DNA of 64,000 nucleotides from positions 28,796 through 92,795 of the forward strand of contig CAVOTD010000012.1 in NCBI GenBank assembly GCA_963698995.1, read 5' to 3'. Source of the DNA: AP-15 sp963698995. Its GTDB lineage: Bacteria; Pseudomonadota; Alphaproteobacteria; ATCC43930; CGMCC-115725. The position numbers were made by a program, and so were the translations under genes. Position 1 is the stretch's first letter. The number at the start of each line of letters is the position of its first letter. Of the stretch, positions 9,138 through 17,430 are shown piece after piece. The notes under the pieces are model-generated. The model was not told the DNA's origin. It searched no databases and was given only the letters and a program-made list of their open reading frames with translations.

Positions 9138-9472
9138 TGGTCCATCCTACTCAACAGGGCTTCGAGGTGATCGAACCGGTCACGCCAGAAGGCGCCATAG
9201 AGGCTCATCCAGTCGACCAGGGGCGTCAGACCTTGCGGCTGGGCGCTGTAATGGGTGCGGCGTCCCTCGCGCCGATCGCGCACCAAGCCGGAGCGCTTCA
9301 GGACGCCTAGGTGCTTGGAGACCGCTGGCTGCGAGACTCCGGCGCGATCGGTCAGGGCTCGTACGGTTTGTTCGCCGTCGCGGCACAGTCGCTCGAAGAT
9401 CGCCCGGCGGGTCGGATCGGCCAGGGTACTGAAAAGCTCGTTCGGGCGTGACCGGCATCGCCAGCCGATCAC
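9134..9472 (-). CDS. ArsR-family winged-helix transcriptional regulator
   Basis: Homodimeric repressor. The 112-residue protein shows LFSTLADPTRRAIFERL, the recognition-helix region AGVSQPAVSKHLGVLKRSGLV, and the wing RREGRRTHY. No metal-binding Cys motif (CVC) is present, so it is not a classical arsenic sensor. It belongs to the SRPBCC-linked group instead. The GTG start at 9472 abuts a perfect inverted repeat, consistent with autoregulation. It is the first gene of the leftward operon with the SRPBCC and cytochrome b561 genes. Confidence 0.9.
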   Translation of the reverse strand: MIGWRCRSRPNELFSTLADPTRRAIFERLCRDGEQTVRALTDRAGVSQPAVSKHLGVLKRSGLVRDRREGRRTHYSAQPQGLTPLVDWMSLYGAFWRDRFDHLEALLSRMDQ

Positions 9473-9488
9473 ATAACCGACGGGTTAT
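9473..9488. promoter_or_regulatory. Candidate ArsR operator palindrome
   Basis: ATAACC, four bases, then GGTTAT form a perfect six-base inverted repeat immediately upstream of the arsR start codon. A dimeric winged-helix repressor bound here would block leader transcription or translation of its own operon. The repeat is seen directly; operator function is inferred. Confidence 0.5.
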
Positions 9489-9591
9489 CGGATCTGTCAA
9501 CCCACAGAGCGTTCATCGCGGGCGACAGGATCGAGAACGCGATGAACCAGCGCTTCAGCGGCCGCTGAAAATCCTGAGCGCCGATCGGACC

Positions 9592-10017
9592 CTAGTCTGC
9601 CGCGAGATCGCCCCAGCTCGTTACGCGCTCGATGCGGAGCGCGATGACCGGCAGGCCGGCGAGCTTCATTCCCTGATATTGTGGGTAGCGCGACCGCAAT
9701 AGCTCCTGCGCGCGGTCGTGCTCGACGCCGCCGGCCAGGATCTCGGCCGGGCCGCGCAGCATGACCCAGCCGAGCCGGGTCCAGTCCTCGTCCCAACGGT
9801 CAGCGACAAAAGCGGCGAGCGGATTTTCGATGATGTTCTTGAGGCGCTTCAACGCCCTAACGTCGCCCTTCGGCTTTTCGTCTATCGTGATGTAAAGCGT
9901 ATCCTCACTGACGACAAAGCAAACCGGCATGAGATGCGGCGCTGCCCGTCGGTCGGCGGTCGCCAGATGACCGACCCGGCGGCCGGCGACAAAGCGGGCT
10001 TGGCGTTCCGACAGCAT
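9592..10017 (-). CDS. PPOX-class probable flavin/F420-dependent oxidase
   Basis: Split-barrel flavin- or deazaflavin-binding protein of the pyridoxamine-phosphate-oxidase superfamily. The protein begins MLSERQARFVAGRRVGHLAT, followed by PHLMPVCFVV and ITIDEKPKGDVRALKRLKN, the blocks of the TIGR03668-like group, and ends VIALRIERVTSWGDLAAD. The start at 10017 matches that family; an upstream in-frame ATG at 10062 is possible. It differs clearly from the other PNPOx-like gene at 4794. Substrate and cofactor are unknown. Confidence 0.8.
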   Translation of the reverse strand: MLSERQARFVAGRRVGHLATADRRAAPHLMPVCFVVSEDTLYITIDEKPKGDVRALKRLKNIIENPLAAFVADRWDEDWTRLGWVMLRGPAEILAGGVEHDRAQELLRSRYPQYQGMKLAGLPVIALRIERVTSWGDLAAD

Positions 10018-10081
10018 GCGGGCGGGAGCCGAGGAAAAGGAGCCGATGCGGATGACCCGCATCGGCTCCAGCCGCAGCCGG

Positions 10082-10713
10082 CTAGCGCACCGGCGAGAAT
10101 GTCGCCGGAACCAGCAGCTTGTTTTCCTGCCGGACAGGCCGGACCCCGGCCTGCGGCGGCCACGCGCCGCCGGGTCTGCGCGATTCCTCGCGGACGCGGG
10201 CACGCTCGTTGAGATCCTTGTACGCCCAGATATGGACGAACTTGTTGAGTCCGCCGAGCTCGCTCGTCCAGCAGGCGGCGAGCGGCGAGAACTTCTCGCG
10301 AGCCTCGATCGCCTTGGCCCACGCCTCCAGCACCTTCGGAATGTCGCCCGGGGCGTAGGTATAGGTGCGCATCTCATAGACGTTTCCGGTGCCGTAATCC
10401 CGGCTGCCCAGCGGACGCATAAACGGCGCCGGGTTCATGATCTCGGCTTCCTGCGCCACGATCAGACTCGCCGCCGCCGGGGAGCTGGTTACGCGCGGTG
10501 TCTTGCGCCATGCGCTGCGCGAACCGCCGTGCGGTGCCGCAGGTCGTCGTAGGGATAGACGTGGACGACCTGATTGAGCGGGCCGAACTCGGTATGCCAG
10601 AAGGCCCCAAGCTTGGAGTGTTTTTCGCGCAGCGGCAGCCGCTTCTCATAGCGCTCTTCAAATTCGGCGACGGTCCCGGGGCGCAGAGTATAGGTACGGA
10701 CTTCGTAGATCAT
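10082..10713 (-). CDS. Tandem NIPSNAP-domain protein (frame broken)
   Basis: Two ferredoxin-like NIPSNAP domains in one chain. The first begins MIYEVRTYTLRPGTVAEFEE and contains FWHTEFGPLNQVVHVYPY. The second begins NVYEMRTYTYAPGDIPKVLE and contains WTSELGGLNKFVHIWAY. The halves are in different frames; a missing base near 10520 joins them. The start at 10713 has GGAGG seven bases upstream. Members occur beside degradative oxygenases and VOC enzymes, as here, but no reaction is established. The gene is divergent from the VOC gene at 10861. Confidence 0.78.
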
Positions 10714-10860
10714 CGCGCATCCTCCGAGTTGCAGGGTTTTGGGAGCGAACTGGTTAGCATACTGCTGCCCAGCGGCTTTGCGAAGTCCGGCGCGGTCGGG
10801 CTGGCAGGACGCGCCCCGTCGTGGCAAGCTCTGGACCTCCTCCAAACCGACGAGGGCCGC

Positions 10861-11247
10861 ATGAAGATCGAACGCATAGACCATTTGAACCTGACCGTCG
10901 CCGATATCGACCGGAGTGTGGAATTCTATAAGCGTGTGCTCGGCATGAAGGCCGAGAGCATGGGCGAAGGCCGGGCCGCGCTCTATTTCGGCGAGCAGAA
11001 GATCCATCTCGATGCCGCCAAGGGTCTCGACGCCGCTGGGGGCGCGATGGCGATGGGCGGCGAAAAACGCATGCCGGCGCATATCTGCTTTATCACCGAG
11101 GTGCCGATCGGCGAGGTCATGGCCCATCTCGAACAGTGCGGTGTGCCGATCCGAATGCAGGGACCGCGCGCCGGGGCGATCGGTACGATCCAATCGGTCT
11201 ATATCGACGACCCGGATCAAAATTCGGTCGAGATTTCCAGCTACTGA
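10861..11247 (+). CDS. VOC-family (glyoxalase/dioxygenase-fold) protein
   Basis: Single vicinal-oxygen-chelate domain of 128 residues. It starts MKIERIDHLNLTVADIDRSV with the metal-ligand His of strand 1, and ends SVYIDDPDQNSVEISSY, where the final Glu is the usual metal ligand. The fold supports isomerase, glyoxalase or extradiol-dioxygenase chemistry, so the reaction cannot be named. A second VOC-fold gene starts two bases after its stop and the two are probably co-transcribed. Confidence 0.82.
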   Translation: MKIERIDHLNLTVADIDRSVEFYKRVLGMKAESMGEGRAALYFGEQKIHLDAAKGLDAAGGAMAMGGEKRMPAHICFITEVPIGEVMAHLEQCGVPIRMQGPRAGAIGTIQSVYIDDPDQNSVEISSY

Positions 11248-11249
11248 GC

Positions 11250-11618
11250 GTGAACAGCTTTACGCCTCACGGCTGGCATACCGTCACGCCCAGAATTGTC
11301 ACCGGCGAGGTTGGGGCGTTGGTCGGATTTCTCAAGGCCGTGTTCGGCGCCAGCGGCGAATATCGAGAGGGAATGCCGGCAGAAATCAAAATCGGTGACT
11401 CGATTGTTATGATCAGCGACGGCGGCGGCCGACGCGATACAGTGCCGGCTTTCCTTTACGTGTATGTCGAAAACGCGGACGAAACTTATAGGCTCGCAAT
11501 CGATGCAGGCGCCGAGTCCCTCGAGATGCCGACCGACATGCCCTACGGCGATCGACGGGCGGCGGTGCTCGATTCCTGGGGCAACACCTGGCAGATCGCG
11601 ACGCGCATGGCAGTCTAG
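11250..11618 (+). CDS. VOC-family protein, PhnB-like
   Basis: Second VOC-fold protein of the pair. It reads VNSFTPHGWHTVTPRIVTGE from a GTG start at 11250, then VGFLKAVFGASGEY and ends RAAVLDSWGNTWQIATR. The W(G)N-x-W-x-IAT ending is typical of PhnB-like proteins, sometimes annotated as 3-demethylubiquinone methyltransferase-like. It has no clear full set of metal ligands. Spacing to the preceding VOC gene implies one transcript. Function is unknown. Confidence 0.75.
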   Translation: MNSFTPHGWHTVTPRIVTGEVGALVGFLKAVFGASGEYREGMPAEIKIGDSIVMISDGGGRRDTVPAFLYVYVENADETYRLAIDAGAESLEMPTDMPYGDRRAAVLDSWGNTWQIATRMAV

Positions 11619-11720
11619 CATCGCCGGTCCGATCAGGTGAGGGCATCGTCAGTTGAAGATAACGGGCCACGACGGCCCGAGGGTAACAAGCGGTCAACGT
11701 TTGGAAGCAAGGGAGCCATC

Positions 11721-13043
11721 ATGATCCAAGACGCCCAAGGACATTACCTCTCCGGCGCGACGGAAACGGCCGTCGCCACCTACGATCGGGCGGTACGAGC
11801 GTTCAACCTCGTCCACGGCGACGCCATCGCCTTGTTCGACACGACATGCCAGGCCGCTCCCGACTTTGCGATGGCATATTTGGGCAAAGCCTGGGTATTC
11901 ACCTTGGCGAACGACCCTGGCCTGAGAACCAAAGCGGCGGCGTTGCTCGAGACCGCCCGGCCCCTGACCTTGAACGAGCGCGAGCAAGCCCACTTCGCCG
12001 CGCTCTCCCACCTGGTGCAAGGCGCCCGGGCCGCCGCCGTCGCGGTGCTCGACCGTCATCTGATGCGCTACCCGTTCGACCTGGTGGCGCATCAGGGCGC
12101 GGCATTGACCGACGGGTTCCTCGGCCGCTTCCATTGGGTTCGCGACCGGTCGGCGCGGGCTCTGCCGTTCTGGTCCAAGGACCAGCCGGGTTACGGCACG
12201 TTGCTGGCAATGCATGGCTTCGGGCTGGAGGAAGCCGGCGATTATGCCCGCGCCGAGGACGAGTCGCGCGCCGCCGCCGAGCTCGAACCGTTGAGTTTCT
12301 GGCCGCACCATACAGTCGCGCATGTCATGGAAATGACCGGGCGCCCGGAAGACGGGCTGGGATGGATGGCGGCGCGCGAGGCGCTGTGGTCGACCCCCGG
12401 TCACATGAACCAGGTCCATATCTGGTGGCACAAATCGCTGTTCCACCTCGAGCTCGGGCAATACGACGCCGCGCTCGCGCTCTATGACGGGCCGATGCAG
12501 GCCACGCAGCGCCCGGTGGCCCTCAGCCTGACCAACGCCGCGGCGCTGCTGTGGCGCCTCGACACGCTCGGATACGACACCGGCGACCGCTGGCGCGAGT
12601 TGGCGGATTTGTGGCAGGGCCATGCCGACGGGAAATGCCTCGTCTTCGGCGACATCCACGCCGCTATGGCCGAACTGCGGTCGGGCCAGGAGGCGCGGGT
12701 CGAGGCGCGGCTGGCGGCGATGCGCGAGACGGCGGCCAGCCCCGCCGAAGCGGCGGGCCTCTATCGCACGGTCGGCATCCCGGTGGTCGAGGGCCTCAGG
12801 GCGTTCCACCGCGGCGCCTACCCCGAGGCGGTCGAATTGTTGCTGTCGGTTCGTTTCGACCTATGGCAGATCGGCGGCAGCTACGCACAACGCGACGTCG
12901 TCGACTGGACCCTGACCGAGGCGGCCGTGCGCGCCGGTCAGCGCGACGTCGCCCTGTCGCTGGCATATGAACGGCTCGGATCCCGTCCGCGCAGCGCCCC
13001 CAACCGCCGCTTTCTCCGCCACGCCGAGGCCATCGCAAGTTGA
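11721..13043 (+). CDS. Tetratricopeptide-repeat protein (TTC38-like)
   Basis: A 440-residue soluble helical-repeat protein without a signal peptide. Repeats are visible as AIALFDTTCQAAPDFAMAYL, GDYARAEDESRAAAELEP and LGQYDAALALYDGPMQAT. The conserved WPHHTVAHVMEMTGR and NQVHIWWHKSLFHLELG segments are characteristic of the TTC38-like family, whose biochemical role is unknown. The ATG at 11721 is preceded by AAGGGAG at five bases, so the longer upstream reading frame was rejected. A scaffold or protein-interaction function is inferred from the repeats. Confidence 0.82.
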   Translation: MIQDAQGHYLSGATETAVATYDRAVRAFNLVHGDAIALFDTTCQAAPDFAMAYLGKAWVFTLANDPGLRTKAAALLETARPLTLNEREQAHFAALSHLVQGARAAAVAVLDRHLMRYPFDLVAHQGAALTDGFLGRFHWVRDRSARALPFWSKDQPGYGTLLAMHGFGLEEAGDYARAEDESRAAAELEPLSFWPHHTVAHVMEMTGRPEDGLGWMAAREALWSTPGHMNQVHIWWHKSLFHLELGQYDAALALYDGPMQATQRPVALSLTNAAALLWRLDTLGYDTGDRWRELADLWQGHADGKCLVFGDIHAAMAELRSGQEARVEARLAAMRETAASPAEAAGLYRTVGIPVVEGLRAFHRGAYPEAVELLLSVRFDLWQIGGSYAQRDVVDWTLTEAAVRAGQRDVALSLAYERLGSRPRSAPNRRFLRHAEAIAS

Positions 13044-13146
13044 TCGCGCGGGGGTGCCGCTTCCGTTGGCGGACTTTCGCAGAAATGGCCGACAGCCGGA
13101 CCTGATTTTTGGTACCGAAGCGTGACCCACTGAGGCCAGGGAAAAC

Positions 13147-13332
13147 GAGTATCAGGCCGCGGCAAAGTTTTTCGACGCGCTTTGTGCCGCTACGGGCGTC
13201 GACAAGCGGCGTCTCTATGTCGTTCCGCGCAATCACGACATCGACCGGGCTTTAGGCGTCGGCCTGGCGAGGACATTGGGAGCGCGGCATCGCGGTGCGC
13301 GCTCCGGTCTGGCCGTGCCAGATTTGCCCTAG
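13147..13332 (+). pseudogene. Metallophosphoesterase remnant
   Basis: This 62-codon stretch reads EYQAAAKFFDALCAATGVDK, then RRLYVVPRNHDIDRALGVG. The NHDIDR core with the preceding VVPxNHD is the metal-binding motif of calcineurin-like phosphoesterases, but the usual GNH is RNH here. There is no start codon, no N-terminal D-x-H half, and nothing after the motif. It appears to be a leftover of a once longer gene lying in the gap after the TPR gene. Confidence 0.55.
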
Positions 13333-13423
13333 GACAACTGCGTTGTTGCCATAATCGCATCGTATTCTGGCCGCCATCGCAGCCCGTGAGGGGCGTGCGA
13401 GGTTGGCTTAGAGGGAGTTGGCG

Positions 13424-13726
13424 ATGCCTGATCTCGACCTGATAAAACAGGTGGAACAGGCGCTGCGATTACGGCGACGGGTGATCAATTCGATAGACCC
13501 CGCGACTGACTGGGCCGCGGGCTGGAATGGAACCCACTCCCGCTATGCGGTGTGGCTCGGGGCGCCGGTCGCGCTGCCGGCTCAACACAAAGCGCCGCAG
13601 CTACGGCGCCGAGCAGTACCCGACGCCGCGCTAAGCGGTCTGCCGGGGCAACGGATCCGATGCCGGTTTACTCGGCGTCCTCTTCCGCGGCCGGCGTCAA
13701 TTCATAACGCTGCATCGCGAAGCTGA
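13424..13726 (+). CDS. Hypothetical small protein (doubtful)
   Basis: An ATG at 13424 follows GAGGGAG and reads MPDLDLIKQVEQALRLRRRV. The beginning looks natural, but the rest is Arg/Pro-rich, lacks recognisable features, and its end overlaps the convergent VOC gene. It may be the truncated start of a lost gene. I do not recognise a family. Confidence 0.2.
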   Translation: MPDLDLIKQVEQALRLRRRVINSIDPATDWAAGWNGTHSRYAVWLGAPVALPAQHKAPQLRRRAVPDAALSGLPGQRIRCRFTRRPLPRPASIHNAASRS

Positions 13727-14144
13727 TCGCTTCGTTCCAGCCGCGGCTGCGGATATCGATGTGGACGTCGTCGGGACCCAGGTACTTCAGGTTGACCGCG
13801 TCGCCCATCGGGGTCCTTTCCGGCCTTTCCGATTTCGGGATCGGCACCGGCGAATAATCCGCCTCGCTCAGGGCTTTGGCCGTTGCTTGTTCATCATCGA
13901 CATAGAAGCCGATGTGGTGGATGCCGCGCATTTCCGAGGTTTGTCCCGGGCCGAGCTTGGGAGCGCCGGGCTCGCCATACTTCAAGACAGCGAAATAGAT
14001 GTAGCCGTCACTGAGCCACACACCCTTTTCACCGGTATCCCCGGGTCGCCGATAGAGTTCGGTCAGGCCGAAATGTTCCTTGTAAAATTCCGCGGTTTTC
14101 GCCGGATCATCGGTGACGAGTGCAATGTGCCGGATGCGAGCCAT
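13668..14144 (-). CDS. VOC-family protein
   Basis: Glyoxalase-fold protein of 158 residues. The start gives MARIRHIALVTDDPAKTAEF with the strand-1 metal His. GIHHIGFYVDD opens the second half-domain with another His, and the domain closes with DDVHIDIRSRGWNEA. A GGAGG lies seven bases upstream of the ATG at 14144. It differs from the VOC pair at 10.8-11.6 kb, which lie on the other strand. The upstream cupin gene on the same strand suggests a shared small-molecule pathway. Substrate unknown. Confidence 0.8.
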   Translation of the reverse strand: MARIRHIALVTDDPAKTAEFYKEHFGLTELYRRPGDTGEKGVWLSDGYIYFAVLKYGEPGAPKLGPGQTSEMRGIHHIGFYVDDEQATAKALSEADYSPVPIPKSERPERTPMGDAVNLKYLGPDDVHIDIRSRGWNEAISFAMQRYELTPAAEEDAE

Positions 14145-14232
14145 CGCCCATCCTCCCTCGCTATAAGCGCTTGTCAAAAGCGCGGATTTTGCTGTGTAGG
14201 CTTCCTCCCCGGCAACCGTCAAGCGCTCCCGG

Positions 14233-14635
14233 TCAGTCGAGCGTGCGCGGATCGTCGATCGCGAAGGTCAGATGCTGGGTCGGTTGAGGTGTGGTGGTCA
14301 TCAGGCTGACGCCGTCCGGTGCCTCGAAGCGATGCCACTTCCCTTGCGGAACAATCACCACCATCCCGGCCTTGAGGGCATAGGATTGCGGCCCGTCATC
14401 GGTCATGATGTGGAAAGTCGTGGCCCCGTCGACGACCTGAACGATCTCGTCGCCGTTCGGGTGGCGCTCCCAGGGGCCTTCGCCGGAAAACTTTGGCGAC
14501 GTTGATGGCACTGTCGCGATATGGCGCCAATCGGGCAAAGGCGCCCTCGCGCTCGGCCTCGGGCGTCTCCGGTGTGCGTCCGCGCAACATCTTCAGCTTG
14601 GCGAACTCCGCTTTGGAATCGATGATAGTCAGCAC
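14233..14635 (-). CDS. Cupin-domain protein (frame broken)
   Basis: Single small cupin barrel. The protein starts VLTIIDSKAEFAKLKMLRGR. A one-base insertion near 14495 separates it from FSGEGPWERHPNGDEIVQVV, which carries the cupin motif 1 residues (His and Glu). Motif 2 appears as VIVPQGKWHRFEAPDG. The GTG start at 14635 has GGAGG five bases upstream. Cupins of this kind bind a metal ion and act as dioxygenases, isomerases or sensors. It is divergent from the ridA-like gene. Confidence 0.78.
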
Positions 14636-14716
14636 TTTTTCCTCCGCTTGCTGCTTCGAGCCTCGTATCAGGCTGGTATAACCTGAACTCGTTGATACCG
14701 ACACTGGGAGGTGACG

Positions 14717-15110
14717 ATGGAAAGGCGGCGAAGCATCGATGTGGCGGGGGCAAAGCACGTCAATCCGATCCCGAGCGCCAGCCGGCGCGGCCCGTTTGTC
14801 CTGTCCGGCGCGATTTCCGGCACCGATCCCGAGAACGGCCAGGTCCCCGCCGATCTCGACGAGCAATGCCGGCTGATGTTCGAGAATGTGCGGCGGGTCA
14901 TGACGGCGGCTGGCGGCACAGCCGGACGACATCGTCAAGATGACGGTGTGGATCACCGACCGCTCGTTGCGCGAGATCATGAACCGGCACTGGGTCGCGA
15001 TGTTCCCCGATCCGCACTCGCGGCCGGCGCGCCACACCTTGACTTCGCGCGACTTTGCCGCGCCGATGCAGATCCAGTGCGACCTGATGGCCGTTCTGGG
15101 CGAGGCGTGA
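14717..15110 (+). CDS. RidA/YjgF/YER057c/UK114 family protein (frame broken)
   Basis: Trimeric enamine/imine deaminase family that clears reactive intermediates of PLP enzymes, or acts as a pathway-specific relative. It reads MERRRSIDVAGAKHVNPIPS and FVLSGAISGTDPENGQVP. After a one-base insertion near 14925 it continues QPDDIVKMTVWITDRSLREI and ends QIQCDLMAVLGEA. The canonical catalytic Arg region appears as HSRPARHTLTSRDF, with a CD-type ending. GGGAGG sits upstream of the ATG at 14717. The enolase-superfamily gene follows after four bases, so the two probably share a transcript and pathway. Confidence 0.82.
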
Positions 15111-15114
15111 GATC

Positions 15115-16280
15115 ATGAAGATCGTCGATATCCGCACGATCCCGCTCTCCTATCGCTGCGAGCCACCCTACGGCAGCGCCGGCGGCATGCAGGCGCGCCG
15201 CGGCGGCCTTCTCGTCGAGATCGAGACCGATGAGCGGGTGATCGGGATCGGCGAGGCCGGGGTTGGCGGCGGCGCCACTGCGGCGTCATCGAAAAGCTAT
15301 TGCAACCGATGCTGATCGGCGAGGACCCGCTGCTGATCGAAGGCCTATGGCAGAAGATGTTCGCGCGCACCCGTCAGTTTGGCCGCCGCGGCATCGTCAT
15401 GAACGCGATCAGCGGCATCGACATCGCGCTTTGGGACATCGTCGGCAAGATCGCGAAGTTCCCGCTCTATCGTCTCCTCGGCGCTTGCCGTGACCGGGTC
15501 GAGGTCTATGCCAGCGGCGGCTTTTACCAGGAAGGCAAAGTGATCGCCGATCTCGCGGCCGAGGCCGAGGGCTACCGTGCCCACGGTTTCAAGGGCATGA
15601 AGATGAAGGTCGGGCGCAACCCGTCGACGCAGACCGATCTGCGGCATCTCGTCGATCACGCCGAACTCTGTCAGGTCGAGCCGGAAGAGGACATCGCGCG
15701 GGTCGCCGCGGTGCGCCATGCGCTCGGGCCCCGGGCGAAACTGATGGTCGACGTCAATTGCGCTTGGAGCCCGTCCTTCGCGATCGAGATGGGCCGGGCA
15801 TTCGAGCCCTATAAGCTCTATTGGATCGAGGAGCCGGTCGCGACCGACGACATCGACGGCAGCGCGCGGGTCGCCGATGCGCTCGCCACCCCAATCGCCG
15901 GTTACGAGACCGAGATTGGGCTCTACGGCTTTCGCGAGCTGATCACCCGCGGTGCGGTCGACATCGTGCAGCCCGACCTCGCCTGGGCGGGCGGGTTCTC
16001 CGAATGCCGCCGCATCGCCGCGTTGGCCCACGCCCACCATCGCATGATCGCGCCGCACGCTTTTGCCAGTGCGGTCACATTGGCGGCCTCGCTGCATTAC
16101 ATCGCCTCGATCCCAAACGGGCTGGTTCTCGAATTCGACCAGAACCCCAACGGGCTGCGCGACGATCTGCTGAAGGAGCCCTTGCGGATCGAGAGCGACG
16201 GCACGATCCGGTTGCCGGAGCGGCCGGGGCTCGGGATCGAGCTCGACCTCGGCGCGGTCGAGCGCTATCGCAGCGCATGA
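15115..16280 (+). CDS. Mandelate racemase/muconate lactonizing enzyme family protein (frame broken)
   Basis: Enolase-superfamily enzyme that abstracts a proton alpha to a carboxylate; members include sugar-acid dehydratases and racemases. The N-terminal capping domain starts MKIVDIRTIPLSYRCEPPYG. A missing base near 15280 breaks the frame. In the barrel, GFKGMKMKVGR holds the K-x-K pair, LMVDVNCAWS the Asp ligand, YWIEEPVATDD the Glu ligand, and AGYETEIG the third ligand. IAPHAFAS gives the catalytic His, as in the mandelate-racemase subgroup. The substrate cannot be set from sequence. The stop overlaps the DUF488 start (ATGA). Confidence 0.87.
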
Positions 16281-16729
16281 CGGGCGCGCCGCTCTATACA
16301 ATTGGTTACGAGAAGGCGCTTCTACGGGACGTTGTTGCGACCCTCAGCGCAGCTCGTGTAACGCGGCTGCTCGATGTGCGCGACCGGCCGATATCACGCC
16401 GGCCCGGCTTTTCGAAGCGGCAGCTCGCCGCCGTCATCGAGGAAGCTGGCATGCGCTACGTCCACCTGCGGGCGCTCGGCACGCCGCCCGAAGGCCGCCT
16501 CGCCGCTCGGCGTCGGGAGTGGGACCGGTTTTGGGGCATCGTCGAAGAGAAGCTTGCCCGCCCCGAAGCCGAGCTGGCGCTGCAGGAGGCCGGCGACATC
16601 GCCCGCGCTGCTCCGAGCTGTCTGCTGTGCTATGAAGCCGATTGGCAGAACTGTCATCGCCGCCGGGTCGCGGAAATCCTCGCCCAACGCCATGGTTTCT
16701 TGGTGTCCCACCTGGCGGTGAGTGCCTAA
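16277..16729 (+). CDS. DUF488 domain protein
   Basis: A 150-residue protein of the DUF488 family. It begins LYTIGYEKALLRDVVATL and has LLDVRDRPISRRPGFSKRQL, the two hallmark blocks. YVHLRALGTPPEGR follows, then the Cys-rich CLLCYEADWQNCHRRRVAEIL, where a C-x-x-C pair and a C-H-R triad may bind a metal. Function is unknown in the family. The start overlaps the upstream enolase-superfamily stop by four bases, so it may be co-translated, but no functional link is clear. Confidence 0.85.
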   Translation: MTGAPLYTIGYEKALLRDVVATLSAARVTRLLDVRDRPISRRPGFSKRQLAAVIEEAGMRYVHLRALGTPPEGRLAARRREWDRFWGIVEEKLARPEAELALQEAGDIARAAPSCLLCYEADWQNCHRRRVAEILAQRHGFLVSHLAVSA

Positions 16730-16746
16730 ATCGTCGGGAGGATGGC

Positions 16747-17415
16747 GTGAATAGAAGGACGGCAATTCCTATTCTGACCGCGGCGACGCTTTTGGCCGCC
16801 GGCACCGGTTTGCAGGCGCAACAAGCTGAGATGGGCTTTTTCGTCACCAGCATCGGCTCCGGCAAAGGTGCGGATCTCGGCGGGTTGGCGGGGGCCGACC
16901 GGCATTGCCAGCAGCTGGCGCAGGCCGCGGGAGCCGGCAACCGCACCTGGCACGCCTATCTCAGCGCTCAGGCCGCGAATGGTCAGCCGGCCGTCGATGC
17001 GCGCGACCGCATCGGCAAAGGGCCGTGGCGGAACAGCAAGGGGGTCGTCATCGCCGCAGATGTGGATCAGATGCACGGCAGCAACAATCTGACGAAGCAG
17101 ACTGCGCTGACCGAAAAAGGCGACGTCGTCAACGGCCGCGGTGACACGCCAAACCGGCACGACGCGCTGACCGGCACACAGCCGGACGGCCGCGCTTTTC
17201 CGCCCGGCGACGACAAGACCTGCCGCAATTGGACGAGCAGCACACAGGGCGCGGCGATGGTCGGGCACATCGACCGGCAGGGTTTGCGCGACGATGACGC
17301 GTCGCATTCGTGGAATTCTTCGCATCTCTCGCGCGGCCCGGACGGCGGCTGCAGCCAGGCGGACCTCCGCAGCACCGGCGGTGACGGCTTGTTCTACTGT
17401 TTCGCCGCGAATTAG
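16747..17415 (+). CDS. Exported lectin-like protein
   Basis: A 222-residue secreted protein. The GTG start at 16747 has GGGAGG five bases upstream. It begins with a signal peptide, MNRRTAIPILTAATLLAAGT then GLQAQQ, with a probable cleavage after AQA-like residues. The mature part starts MGFFVTSIGSGKGADLGGLA and ADRHCQQLAQAAGAG, and has four Cys residues suited to disulfides, including TCRNWTSS and DGLFYCFAAN. The pattern resembles the bacterial collagen-endostatin/lectin-fold proteins found in Rhizobiales. A role in the periplasm or outside the cell is inferred; ligand unknown. Confidence 0.7.
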   Translation: MNRRTAIPILTAATLLAAGTGLQAQQAEMGFFVTSIGSGKGADLGGLAGADRHCQQLAQAAGAGNRTWHAYLSAQAANGQPAVDARDRIGKGPWRNSKGVVIAADVDQMHGSNNLTKQTALTEKGDVVNGRGDTPNRHDALTGTQPDGRAFPPGDDKTCRNWTSSTQGAAMVGHIDRQGLRDDDASHSWNSSHLSRGPDGGCSQADLRSTGGDGLFYCFAAN

Positions 17416-17430
17416 CTAGATTGGCAGTAG

